A DNA stretch of 64,000 nt. It comes from Flagellimonas meridianipacifica. GTDB taxonomy: Bacteria; Bacteroidota; Bacteroidia; Flavobacteriales; Flavobacteriaceae. The translations under genes and the position numbers were made by a program. Of this stretch, positions 44,137 through 51,915 are shown in pieces (position 1 is the stretch's first letter; each line of letters begins with the position of its first letter). The stretch is taken from the NCBI RefSeq assembly GCF_003001695.1, contig NZ_PVYX01000001.1:1240001-1304000 (forward strand), given 5' to 3'. The notes beneath the pieces are model-generated. The model worked only from the letters and a program-made list of their open reading frames with translations. It was not told where the DNA came from and did not search any database.

Positions 44137-45006
44137 TTATTTTTTTCGGAACCCGTAAATCAACTGCCCCCAAAAGTTTTTAGGAACTTTTTCCTCTCCA
44201 GGAAATCCCAAGGGTATCGTACCACTGTCCTCTGGGATATGATGGGTTCCAAAAATATAATCCCAAAGGCTCATGCTGATTCCAAAGTTTACACCGTACT
44301 TTCCTTCGGGGAGGGTGTAGGAGTGGTGATATAGATGCATTACGGGATTGTTGAGAACGTATTTCAGTGGACCATAAGTCAGTTTTATATTGGCATGATT
44401 CAAGTGGCCAATGGCTATGGCGGCAAAGTGCACTATAAATGCCTGTTCCGGCTCAAATCCTCCCAAAAGCATTACTCCAAAAGTTTTAAGGGGTTTGTAT
44501 AGAAGGTTCTCCATCCAATGGTAGCGGAGATGCGCCGCAAACCCCAACTCTTTGACACTGTGGTGAATTTTATGGAATTGCCAGAGTACAGGAAACTTAT
44601 GCAGACAGATATGGGTAAACCACTGTACAAAATCCAACAAAACAAAAAACACAACCAACTGGCCCCAGCTTGGTAAAGATGAAGTATCAATCAAAGCAAA
44701 ACTTTTGGCGGTAATGCCTATTTGTCCAAAAAGCACTTCTAGCATTTTGTAAAACCCGCTTATGACTATGGCAAAAATGAAAAAGTTAAAAAACATGTAG
44801 AATGCATCCAGCCAAAAGTCTTTTCGAAAAATAGATTGGTTTTTACGCCAAGGAAAGAGAATTTCCAATCCCCAAACCAAAAGTGAGATTAGGATAAGTC
44901 CCCAAAAGTAATTGGAGGACCAAGGTACTTGGAAAATGATGGATTTCCAGGTCCAACTTAGGGTGCCTGCAAATCCCTGCCATAGTGCCTCCAAGTAATT
45001 TTCCAT
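44137..45006 (-). CDS. Sterol desaturase/fatty acid hydroxylase family protein
   Basis: This 289-residue membrane protein has four to five helices and the di-iron His clusters of the FA_hydroxylase family: HICLHKFPVLWQFHKIHHS (in part), HLNHANI and HLYHHSYTLPEGKYGVN. It probably oxidises a lipid or hopanoid-like substrate. It is convergent with thioredoxin (5 nt apart) and divergent from the peptide/DUF2892 genes. A TAATTTTG box lies at 45041-45048, and the second CRP-like site falls 11 bp upstream of it, where it could also affect this promoter. Confidence 0.88.
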   Translation of the reverse strand: MENYLEALWQGFAGTLSWTWKSIIFQVPWSSNYFWGLILISLLVWGLEILFPWRKNQSIFRKDFWLDAFYMFFNFFIFAIVISGFYKMLEVLFGQIGITAKSFALIDTSSLPSWGQLVVFFVLLDFVQWFTHICLHKFPVLWQFHKIHHSVKELGFAAHLRYHWMENLLYKPLKTFGVMLLGGFEPEQAFIVHFAAIAIGHLNHANIKLTYGPLKYVLNNPVMHLYHHSYTLPEGKYGVNFGISMSLWDYIFGTHHIPEDSGTIPLGFPGEEKVPKNFWGQLIYGFRKK

Positions 45007-45040
45007 GTGCTATGGATTTATTTAAAGGTTCAATATAATT

Positions 45041-45048
45041 CAAAATTA
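45041..45048 (-). promoter_or_regulatory. -7 promoter box of the sterol desaturase-like gene
   Basis: TAATTTTG on the minus strand, 34 nt before the ATG at 45006. The CRP-like palindrome at 45059-45074 overlaps where its -33 region would lie, compatible with repression or activation. Confidence 0.5.
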
Positions 45049-45058
45049 ATGCTTCAAG

Positions 45059-45103
45059 TGTAACATCTGTTACCAAAAATACCCTTTGGTAGATGTAGTT
45101 TTG
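45059..45103 (+). promoter_or_regulatory. Second CRP-like site and -7 box, before the membrane peptide gene
   Basis: TGTAAC-ATCT-GTTACC (45059-45074) is followed by TAGTTTTG (45096-45103). The centre-to-box distance is 29.5 bp, identical to that at 41962-42006. There is no -33 TTG. The ATG of the 31-residue ORF is 3 nt after the box. Confidence 0.7.
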
Positions 45104-45106
45104 AAT

Positions 45107-45202
45107 ATGAAATTGAAAGTGTGGCATAAACTGCTGATTGTCTGCTTACTTTGTTCAGCTATAGCGGTTTTAATAGCACTTCTGATACATCTGTTTAAAT
45201 AA
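45107..45202 (+). CDS. 31-residue single-helix membrane peptide
   Basis: The ORF reads MKLKVWHKLLIVCLLCSAIA and continues with VLIALLIHLFK. It has a basic N-terminus, one membrane helix with two Cys (positions 13 and 16, CLLC) and a Lys end. It lies 8 nt before the DUF2892 gene and 3 nt after a strong -7 box with an upstream CRP-like site. It could be a true small protein or a leader peptide; no homologue is recognised. Confidence 0.5.
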   Translation: MKLKVWHKLLIVCLLCSAIAVLIALLIHLFK

Positions 45203-45210
45203 TTATTGTT

Positions 45211-45417
45211 ATGAAAAAGAATATGGGAGGATTGGACCGTGTCGTCCGTTTTATTGTGGCCGCAATTATTGCGGTACTATACTTTACAGGAACCATTAGT
45301 GGTATTTTTGCCTACGTACTCTTGGTATTGGGCGTGATTTTTGTCCTTACTTCATTTGTTAGTTTTTGCCCCTTATATGCGCTGGTTGGATTAAATACCT
45401 GTAAAGCAAAAAAGTAG
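45211..45417 (+). CDS. DUF2892 (YgaP-type) membrane protein
   Basis: A 68-residue protein with two membrane helices. It begins MGGLDRVVRFIVAAIIAVLY and ends with VSFCPLYALVGLNTC. This is the membrane part found at the C-terminus of YgaP rhodaneses, here as a stand-alone protein. The Cys residues in the second helix and tail are conserved in the family. It lies between the peptide and YeeE/YedE genes, so a sulfur-related membrane role is inferred. Confidence 0.88.
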   Translation: MKKNMGGLDRVVRFIVAAIIAVLYFTGTISGIFAYVLLVLGVIFVLTSFVSFCPLYALVGLNTCKAKK

Positions 45418-45467
45418 ACATATCTTGAACTTGGGTTATACCTTTTGATTCATTTTTAGCGAAAAAC

Positions 45468-46025
45468 ATGGAATTTATTTTGAGCCCATGGCCTTGGTAT
45501 ATTTCGGGGCCATTAATTGCGTTGGTACTTTTCCTGCTCACTATGATGGGAAAACGTTTTGGGATGTCATCCAATCTAAGAACAATGTGCACTCTCTGTG
45601 GTGCGGATAAACATGCAGAGTTCTTCAAGTTTGATTGGAAGGCACAAAGATGGAACCTGTTGGTTGTAGTTGGTGTGGTCATTGGCGGTTTTATAGGCCA
45701 TTTCTTCCTTTCCAATGGCGATGAGGTAGCAATTAGCAAGAATACAATAGACCGGTTAAAAGATTTGGGTTTTAATGGAGCGGGAAAAGAGTATTTGCCA
45801 ACTGAACTGTTTGGAGCTGAAGTCTTTTCAGACCCTAAAATGCTTTTTTTCTTGGTTGTTGGTGGATTTCTTGTAGGTTTTGGTGCTCGCTATGCCGGTG
45901 GTTGTACTTCGGGTCATGCCATATCTGGATTAAGCAATCTGCAATTACCTTCACTAATCGCGGTCATCGGGTTTTTTATTGGTGGGTTGTTTATGGTTCA
46001 TGTTTTATTCCCAATTATTTTTTGA
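45468..46025 (+). CDS. YeeE/YedE family transporter half 1
   Basis: This 185-residue membrane protein has four to five helices and the family signature GFGARYAGGCTSGHAISG near residue 145. The Cys in GGCTSGH corresponds to those used for thiosulfate passage in TsuA-type YeeE proteins. It probably works together with the next gene, which encodes the second half. It starts 50 nt after DUF2892. Transport of thiosulfate or a related sulfur compound is inferred. Confidence 0.9.
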   Translation: MEFILSPWPWYISGPLIALVLFLLTMMGKRFGMSSNLRTMCTLCGADKHAEFFKFDWKAQRWNLLVVVGVVIGGFIGHFFLSNGDEVAISKNTIDRLKDLGFNGAGKEYLPTELFGAEVFSDPKMLFFLVVGGFLVGFGARYAGGCTSGHAISGLSNLQLPSLIAVIGFFIGGLFMVHVLFPIIF

Positions 46026-46026
46026 A

Positions 46027-46440
46027 ATGAGAGCAATAGTGTATTTATTCATAGGTGTTTTTTTCGGGATTGTACTTTTTAAGTCCGAAGCGGCATCTTG
46101 GTTCAGAATATTCGAAATGTTTCAGTTCCAGTCCTTTCATATGTATGGGATAATAGGTTCGGCTTTGGCTTTGGGGATTTTGCAAAACCAACTTATCAAG
46201 AGATTTGGGGTGAAGTCATTTTTTGGAGAGACTATTACATTTTCTCCCAAAGACCCAGGTTTCAAGAGGTATATGTTTGGAGGAATCTTGTTTGGATTGG
46301 GGTGGGCCCTTGCAGGGGCATGTCCTGGACCCATGTACACCTTGGTTGGAGCCGGATATTGGTCTGTTTTACTGGTCTTGACGGCTGCTCTGGCAGGAAC
46401 TTATGTTTACGGAATTTTGAGAAGCAAACTGCCCCACTAG
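46027..46440 (+). CDS. YeeE/YedE (DUF6691-type) transporter half 2
   Basis: This 137-residue membrane protein carries the signature GLGWALAGACPGPMYTLVGAG, with Cys in the pore-like position. The ATG at 46027 lies 1 nt after the stop of half 1. An upstream frame exists, but it overlaps half 1. The pair forms the usual split YeeE/YedE unit seen next to persulfide dioxygenase genes. Confidence 0.9.
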   Translation: MRAIVYLFIGVFFGIVLFKSEAASWFRIFEMFQFQSFHMYGIIGSALALGILQNQLIKRFGVKSFFGETITFSPKDPGFKRYMFGGILFGLGWALAGACPGPMYTLVGAGYWSVLLVLTAALAGTYVYGILRSKLPH

Positions 46441-46479
46441 TAAATTTGTCTGATTTTACTACAAAATGACGAGTTTTCC

Positions 46480-46509
46480 TTGCGGATTCCATGGAAGGTT
46501 CTAGTTTTG
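46480..46509 (+). promoter_or_regulatory. Promoter of the response regulator gene
   Basis: TTG (46480-46482), a 19-nt spacer and TAGTTTTG (46502-46509), with the ATG 25 nt downstream. Confidence 0.65.
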
Positions 46510-46534
46510 GTCTTGACATTTTCAAAGACCCCGC

Positions 46535-46927
46535 ATGCCTCTTACTATTTGCATAATAGATGATGATTTGGTCTCGCAGTTTGCGACGCGATATTGTGTG
46601 CAACAATTTTTCAAGGATTTTGATATAGTAACCTGCGATAGCGGGGAAGAAGGTCTTTCTTTTTGTTCTCAATATTTTGAAGAAAACAACAAGCTTCCTG
46701 ATATCATATTTCTGGATTTGGTGATGGCGGGTATTGATGGCTGGACTTTTTTAGAGTTGCTGAAACAACAACATCGTAACAAAAAGTTGCCAAAAGTCTA
46801 TGTGCTCTCCGCTTTTGCTAAATCGAGTGACCGTGAAATTGCAAAAGCACACCCACTAATTTCCGGATACTTTGATAAGCCCCTTTCACGCATTCATTTA
46901 CAGGGAATTTTTGTAAACGAGAAATGA
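46535..46927 (+). CDS. Single-domain response regulator
   Basis: This 130-residue receiver domain has no output domain. The acidic pocket DDD is at 9-11, the phospho-acceptor Asp61 in IIFLDLVMAGIDGW, Ser in VLSAF and Lys in DKPL. No cognate kinase is in the window. Such stand-alone receivers are common in Flavobacteriaceae. It lies between the sulfur module and tRNA-Arg. Confidence 0.9.
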   Translation: MPLTICIIDDDLVSQFATRYCVQQFFKDFDIVTCDSGEEGLSFCSQYFEENNKLPDIIFLDLVMAGIDGWTFLELLKQQHRNKKLPKVYVLSAFAKSSDREIAKAHPLISGYFDKPLSRIHLQGIFVNEK

Positions 46928-46952
46928 TATCTATATTTAGTTTTACAGGTCA

Positions 46953-46982
46953 TTGCATCACTTATAAAAAGATTTATTTTTG
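46953..46982 (+). promoter_or_regulatory. Promoter of tRNA-Arg
   Basis: TTG (46953-46955), a 19-nt spacer and TATTTTTG (46975-46982), 18 nt before the tRNA. Confidence 0.7.
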
Positions 46983-47000
46983 CAATCCGCTTTTAGGGAT

Positions 47001-47072
47001 GGCCCCGTAGTTCAATGGATAGAATAGAAGTTTCCTAAACTTTAGATGCAAGTTCGATTCTTGCCGGGGCTA
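47001..47072 (+). tRNA. tRNA-Arg (CCT)
   Basis: A 72-nt cloverleaf. Acceptor arms GGCCCCG and CGGGGCT (one G-U), D arm with TTCAATGGATAGAA, anticodon stem GAAGT/ACTTT with loop TTCCTAA (CCT at 47034-47036), and T arm GCAAG-TTCGATT-CTTGC. No encoded CCA. An integrase gene follows 237 nt downstream, so its 3' end may be an attachment site. Confidence 0.93.
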
Positions 47073-47309
47073 CTTTTACAGTTTTAAAGGAGCTCACAAA
47101 AAATCAAAAAATATTGATTTTCAATGTTTTACGAATTTTTGACTTCAAATGACATCTTTTGAAACCATCTATTCGAGTTCACAAATCGTCAACATTTTTT
47201 TCCAAATGTTTTCGTATTTGGAAATCGATTAGGTTCAAAGTGTTAAACGATTGACCTTTTGGTGATTTGACTTTCGTCCTAAACTAAGTTTAATTAAAAG
47301 ACGAACGTC

Positions 47310-48539
47310 ATGCGGACTCTCTCTACATTTTCCATCCTATTCTGGGTATATACCAAAAGATCTAAGAATAATCAAGCACCGATTTACGCCAGAATAACGG
47401 TAAACAAGAAAAAACTCAATATTAGCCTTAAGCGACAGGTGGAAACTCGTCTTTGGAACAACCAAAAACAACGAATCAAAGGTACAAGTGAAAAAGCGAG
47501 AAAAATAAACCAATATTTAGATGAAGTATACACAAAATTGTTTCAGTGCTATCAAGAACTTGGGTCAGAAAATAAATCTATAACGCCTCAAACCATAAAG
47601 TCGAGGTATACAGGTGATGATAAAATTGGGCGTTACACTTTACGGGACATTATTGAGTACCACAATACAAGTATGTTCGAAAAACTCCATGGAAATACTT
47701 CTAGACTTTACCTGACCAGTCAAAAATATATTCTGCTATTTGTCAAGAAAAAGTATAAGGTAGATGATTTAGAACTTTTCAGTCTTGACTATAAATTCGT
47801 ACTAAATTTTGAAAACTTTCTAAGGAATTATAGTCCGCGGCATTATAAAAAACGAATTGGTAACAAGGCTGTGATGAAGCATATTCAAAGGCTACGTAGA
47901 ATGGTGTCTTTGGCCCATCAACTGGAATGGATTGACCGCGACCCATTTGTGAAATTCAAGCAAAAATTGACCCCGACTCATAGAGGTTTTCTGACTCCTG
48001 AGGAATTGAAACGCATAGAAGAGCTACAAGTTAAATCGACTAGATTAAAATTGGTGAAGGATTTGTTCGTGTTCAGTTGTTATACAGGAATAAGCTATAT
48101 AGATGTAATGCTATTAACAAATGAAAGTTTGGTGCCAGGGTTAGATAAATCAAACTGGATAATGACAAAACGGCAAAAGACAAGAAACCAAGTCAAAATT
48201 CCATTGCTTTCCAAAGCTTCAGAGATAATTGAACGATACAGGCATGATAAAAGATCTTTGATTAACGGTACACTTTTCCCAAGAATATCGAATCAAAAAA
48301 TTAATGCCTATTTGAAAGAAGTTGCGAATCTTGCCAAGGTAAGAAAGAATCTTACCTTTCATATGGCTCGGCATACCTTTGCCACCACGGTGACCCTTAC
48401 CAATGGGGTCCCTATTGAGACCATTTCTAAAATGCTAGGTCATCGTAAACTGACCACTACGCAGATATATGTCAAAGTACTAGAAAAAAAAGTTTGTGAT
48501 GACATGCAGTTTCTAAGGGAAAAACTAGAACAGTCCTAA
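47310..48539 (+). CDS. Tyrosine recombinase (IntDOT-like site-specific integrase)
   Basis: This 409-residue integrase has an N-terminal arm-binding domain (about 1-90; NQAPIYARITVNKKKLNISL), a SAM-like core-binding domain (about 100-200) and a catalytic domain (about 215-400). Catalytic elements are HMARHTF (HxxR), GHRKLTTTQIYVKV (His and nucleophilic Tyr) and a Lys in the KTRNQVKIPL hairpin. The first catalytic Arg is replaced (CYTGISYIDV), as in IntDOT of Bacteroides CTnDOT. It stands next to tRNA-Arg and is probably the integrase of an island. The 237-nt gap before it shows no gene and only a short TTCGTC/GACGAA repeat. Confidence 0.92.
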   Translation: MRTLSTFSILFWVYTKRSKNNQAPIYARITVNKKKLNISLKRQVETRLWNNQKQRIKGTSEKARKINQYLDEVYTKLFQCYQELGSENKSITPQTIKSRYTGDDKIGRYTLRDIIEYHNTSMFEKLHGNTSRLYLTSQKYILLFVKKKYKVDDLELFSLDYKFVLNFENFLRNYSPRHYKKRIGNKAVMKHIQRLRRMVSLAHQLEWIDRDPFVKFKQKLTPTHRGFLTPEELKRIEELQVKSTRLKLVKDLFVFSCYTGISYIDVMLLTNESLVPGLDKSNWIMTKRQKTRNQVKIPLLSKASEIIERYRHDKRSLINGTLFPRISNQKINAYLKEVANLAKVRKNLTFHMARHTFATTVTLTNGVPIETISKMLGHRKLTTTQIYVKVLEKKVCDDMQFLREKLEQS

Positions 48540-48743
48540 AAAACCTTCTGTTTCCGTCACCGATATACCCACAACGGACGGATTGAAAAACTCAGGTCCT
48601 TTCGGTTCAATGTGCAGTCATCGGATACTATTAAACAAGGTAACCGATATTGATAGGGAACTAAATACTTGGATTCAGAAACTTATTAAAAGTCAATTTA
48701 AACTGGCTATAACACGCTCCGCAAAGTTTGCCACATAACGGCG

Positions 48744-49880
48744 CTACCCCAACACACTACTCAACTTAAACATGGGCAAGTACATAGACACCAAAATAAC
48801 CCCTACAAAAAGACCAATGACTACAATGATGATAGGCTCCAAAAGCGTGGACAACAGTTTTGATTTCTGCTGAACTTCAAGCGCATATTGTTGATTCAAC
48901 TTCTCGAAGATATACTCCGTTTGGTTGGTCTCTTCGGCCACTTTGATCAAAGAGGCCATCCGATTCCCAAAAATGTCGTTGCCTTTAATACTCTCATGAA
49001 GGCTTATCCCTTTCATAATTTTTCCTTCCATTTCGGCTAAGGCATCTCGCAAGGGGTAAAAACGGATCATACGTTTAGCCATTTGGATACTGTGTAACAG
49101 CGGTACTTTTGATGCGGTCAACAAAGCCACCGCTTGGGTAAACTGCGCCAAAAACACCATTTTGATAAAGCTCCCAACAAAAGGAATCCGTAGTAATAGT
49201 TGATCTTTTTTACGTTGTACTTTTTCAGATTTCATCCATAACTTTCGGGTAATGATGGGGAAGACTATAGCCAATAGAAGGAGCAGGCCATAATCCCTAA
49301 TAAAATTGGAAGTCCCAATAATCCATAAGGTAATTGCGGGCAAATCAACCTGGTTTTGTTTGAAGATATCTTCAAACATGGGCACCACCATCCGTAACAT
49401 AAATACCTCCACCAAAATTGCCGTGCCCAAAATAATAATAGGATAGGTCATGGCGTTTATCAAACTCCTCTGTTGCTCGTTTTTTCTTTTGAAGAACTGT
49501 CCCAGTTCTTCCATAATTCTGGAAAGGTTACCACTTTCCTCCCCTATTTGAACAGCATAGTATTCGTATTCGGTGAAGGCTTTCCGCGCTTGTAAGATTT
49601 CAGAAAAGCTTTGGCCAGCGTCCAAATCGCTGAGCATAGTTGTAAAAAACTGCTTTAATTTTTCCTTCTTTTGATTCCCACCCAGAAGTTCCAAGGACTC
49701 CCTAAGGTGTATGCCCGCCTTTAGCAGCACGGCCAATTCATTATAAAAATCTTCTTTCTTTTTATTATTGAAAAATTGGCCAAAAAGGGTAATCTCTTTT
49801 TTCAATAACTCGTCCCAAGCAATTGCAGTCGTACTTTTCGTAGCCTTGTCCAGTATCGTTTGTTCCAGTTTGAATCCCAT
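48744..49880 (-). CDS. Type II secretion/type IV pilus inner-membrane protein F
   Basis: This 378-residue GspF/PilC-like platform protein has two T2SSF domains (about 40-165 and 250-370), each followed by membrane helices. Motifs include FYNELAVLLKAGIHLRESLELL, IGEESGNLSRIMEELGQFF and the final helix IIVVIGLFVGVILVSMYLPMF (in part). It is the last gene of the minus-strand pseudopilin operon and adjoins the gene before it with no gap. It normally works with a GspE-type ATPase, but none is found nearby. Confidence 0.9.
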   Translation of the reverse strand: MGFKLEQTILDKATKSTTAIAWDELLKKEITLFGQFFNNKKKEDFYNELAVLLKAGIHLRESLELLGGNQKKEKLKQFFTTMLSDLDAGQSFSEILQARKAFTEYEYYAVQIGEESGNLSRIMEELGQFFKRKNEQQRSLINAMTYPIIILGTAILVEVFMLRMVVPMFEDIFKQNQVDLPAITLWIIGTSNFIRDYGLLLLLAIVFPIITRKLWMKSEKVQRKKDQLLLRIPFVGSFIKMVFLAQFTQAVALLTASKVPLLHSIQMAKRMIRFYPLRDALAEMEGKIMKGISLHESIKGNDIFGNRMASLIKVAEETNQTEYIFEKLNQQYALEVQQKSKLLSTLLEPIIIVVIGLFVGVILVSMYLPMFKLSSVLG

Positions 49881-50348
49881 TTATTGATTGATATAGGTGG
49901 TTGCCGCATTTCGCTTATAAACAAAAAGCTGTTTGCTTCCTATGGCTTTGCTGAGGTGTATTTCTAGGGCATCAATCTCCCCTTCCGACTGTTCTTGGCC
50001 CATGAGGAAAATTGATTTCTTTGCTATTTCCAATTGAAAAGTATCTCTGGCAATGATGAGCTTATTTCCACTGAATTCATAGACCACTTCATCAAGGCCG
50101 TTACTGCATACCATTTCGTTCCTTACAGCGTCATACCAGACCACATCGCTTTGGTTAAAATCGTACCATAGACGCTGTTGCAACAGATTAAATTCAGTAT
50201 GGCTTTCATAATTACCAGCAATACTCTTGAAATGCTGTTGTACCAGCTGCAATACTGTAAATACCATTCCTAGGATGATGCTGGTCAACAAAAGGACCAC
50301 CATCATTTCGCTTAAGGTAAACGCCTTTATTTTTCCCCCTGCCCTCAT
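49881..50348 (-). CDS. Pseudopilin-like protein (GspJ/GspH type)
   Basis: This 155-residue protein has a class III prepilin signal: a basic leader (MRAGGKIKA), then FTLSEMMVVLLLTSIILGM with the conserved Glu at +5. A soluble domain of about 120 residues follows the long hydrophobic helix. Size and pattern fit a minor pseudopilin of the J/H type. Its ATG overlaps the preceding pseudopilin gene by 4 bp. Confidence 0.8.
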   Translation of the reverse strand: MRAGGKIKAFTLSEMMVVLLLTSIILGMVFTVLQLVQQHFKSIAGNYESHTEFNLLQQRLWYDFNQSDVVWYDAVRNEMVCSNGLDEVVYEFSGNKLIIARDTFQLEIAKKSIFLMGQEQSEGEIDALEIHLSKAIGSKQLFVYKRNAATTYINQ

Positions 50349-50668
50349 TGCTTTATAACTAGTTCTAGATTTGCTGTTGTGTGCCTTGCCCTATAAATGA
50401 GCTGCGTATGCTGGTGCCAACGCTTACTGTTCACTTCAATAGTCCAATCGCCCCGTCGTGTTTGATAGGGGATTTCCAGCAGGCCGTTTTGGTAATTGTA
50501 TTGCAGATGAAGTAGTTCTTGCCGAATGTTGTTTTGGTCCTGTCTCATGCTATTGGCGAACAAGTTGTTCAAAATCATGCTCGAAGCCATAAAAACCAGC
50601 ACTATCAAAACCGTTGCCACCAGGGTTTCCATTAAGGTGGAGGCGGGTATTTTTTTTAGTAGAGCCAT
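50345..50668 (-). CDS. Pseudopilin-like protein (GspI type)
   Basis: This 107-residue protein has leader MALLKKIPA, then STLMETLVATVLIVLVFM (Glu at +5). The ETLVA segment and the small size resemble GspI. It overlaps the gene upstream by 13 bp and the gene downstream by 4 bp, which implies coordinated translation of the set. Confidence 0.75.
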   Translation of the reverse strand: MALLKKIPASTLMETLVATVLIVLVFMASSMILNNLFANSMRQDQNNIRQELLHLQYNYQNGLLEIPYQTRRGDWTIEVNSKRWHQHTQLIYRARHTTANLELVIKQ

Positions 50669-51915
50669 TTCATGATCTGGTTCATTTGTTTATTTTCATA
50701 AAGCAGGCCCCCATAACCCACAGGCAATTGTAAAGCATCTATCTTTCCGTTGAACAAATGGTTTTGATAACTGTTCCCATTTTCCAGCGCTATAAAGGCC
50801 TGGGTGTGTACCGTTCCGTAAATACTTCCCTTGAGTTCTAAATTACCCATACAGTGGATTTCGCCTGTAAGTTGCGCACTTTCCGCTATTGTAATATGGG
50901 GTTGATAGGTGGTTTCCGCTGATGGTGACCCATGGTAGACCAGCATTCCCCTAAAGTCCGTATCGGGACCTATGTCAATATTCGCTTGGGTAAGCTGGTT
51001 TTGCGGTTGCCCTTTATGTACCAACAGCACACTGGGGTATTGCAGTATACAGGATGGACCTACGGAGATTGATCTTGATGCCAAGGCTTGAAGGTTTCCT
51101 TGAAAACCCCTTTTTATGACAATTTCTGGGGCAATCAAAACCACATCCTGCAATTGGCAGTTAGCTTCAACACTGATTTTTTGGGTGGCCCAAATCATGA
51201 TATGGCCCGAAAGCCTTGCCCTTTCTAAACGTATGTTTGCCCCTCTAAGGACTTTTAAGGGGTTTTTAAAACTGTTTTTAAGCACTAGGTTCTTTTTCAA
51301 ATCAAAAGGTTCACCATCAGGGATGTGTTGTTGGGAGCTCAACTGGACAATTTGGGTTTGCACGCCATCAACGAGAAAGGGCAGTTTATCCCTGCTTTGC
51401 TGTTGTTTTCCATAAATCAATTGGGGTCTATTGTAACCATAACCTCTAATGTTTCCTGGCTTAATCCCCAGCTTGGGCAAATAGCCATCCCCGATTATCT
51501 TAGCGTTTCCTGCAATGACCATGGGTCTTTGCTTGTCTTGCAGGTACAAGGCGGTGTGTTCCGTCGGGGTAACCCCGGTAAAGGCCCATTTTTCAAATTT
51601 GATCTTTCCTTTTTTGGCGATGGCTTTTCGCAAGGGCAGCACCCCCCAATAGCCGTGGCTTACTTCAACAGATATCCCAAAATCGTTCCGCAGGGGTATT
51701 TTAAGGGTTTCCCCTACGGCCATACTTTTAGTAAAAGCAAACTGCATGCCTTGATCGGCAGCTTTGATCAAATCTATGGTTAGGTCCGTCTTTTTCACAA
51801 AGAGGTCATGAGTATGCGCCAATAACAAAAAACAAAGCAATAGTACTGCAATAAGGGTACTGACAAACGATACCAATTGTAAGGCTCCGGCTTTTATCTT
51901 TGTTAGTATCTTCAT
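50656..51915 (-). CDS. Large pseudopilin-like protein (GspK/PilX-like), unknown
   Basis: This 419-residue protein has leader MKILTKIKAG, then ALQLVSFVSTLIAVLLLCFL, without the +5 Glu; that absence is a known feature of GspK/tip-type pseudopilins. The large soluble part is beta-rich and contains repeated short strands between about 200 and 340 (RLSGHIMIWATQKISVEANC, QDVVLIAPEIVI), a solenoid-like pattern. A role as the tip component is inferred from size, position and the missing Glu. Confidence 0.65.
   Translation of the reverse strand: MKILTKIKAGALQLVSFVSTLIAVLLLCFLLLAHTHDLFVKKTDLTIDLIKAADQGMQFAFTKSMAVGETLKIPLRNDFGISVEVSHGYWGVLPLRKAIAKKGKIKFEKWAFTGVTPTEHTALYLQDKQRPMVIAGNAKIIGDGYLPKLGIKPGNIRGYGYNRPQLIYGKQQQSRDKLPFLVDGVQTQIVQLSSQQHIPDGEPFDLKKNLVLKNSFKNPLKVLRGANIRLERARLSGHIMIWATQKISVEANCQLQDVVLIAPEIVIKRGFQGNLQALASRSISVGPSCILQYPSVLLVHKGQPQNQLTQANIDIGPDTDFRGMLVYHGSPSAETTYQPHITIAESAQLTGEIHCMGNLELKGSIYGTVHTQAFIALENGNSYQNHLFNGKIDALQLPVGYGGLLYENKQMNQIMKWLY

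Noticed and set aside
46262-46672. Minus-strand frame across the YeeE/YedE half 2 and response regulator genes
   Set aside because: It antisenses two well-supported genes and the promoter between them and shows no domain.
47272-47305. TTCGTC...GACGAA before the integrase as an attachment core
   Set aside because: Six-base arms over 34 bp occur by chance; no second copy or relation to the tRNA end.
48540-48743. Remnant gene between the integrase and gspF
   Set aside because: No continuous frame and no recognisable motif; no convincing terminator either.
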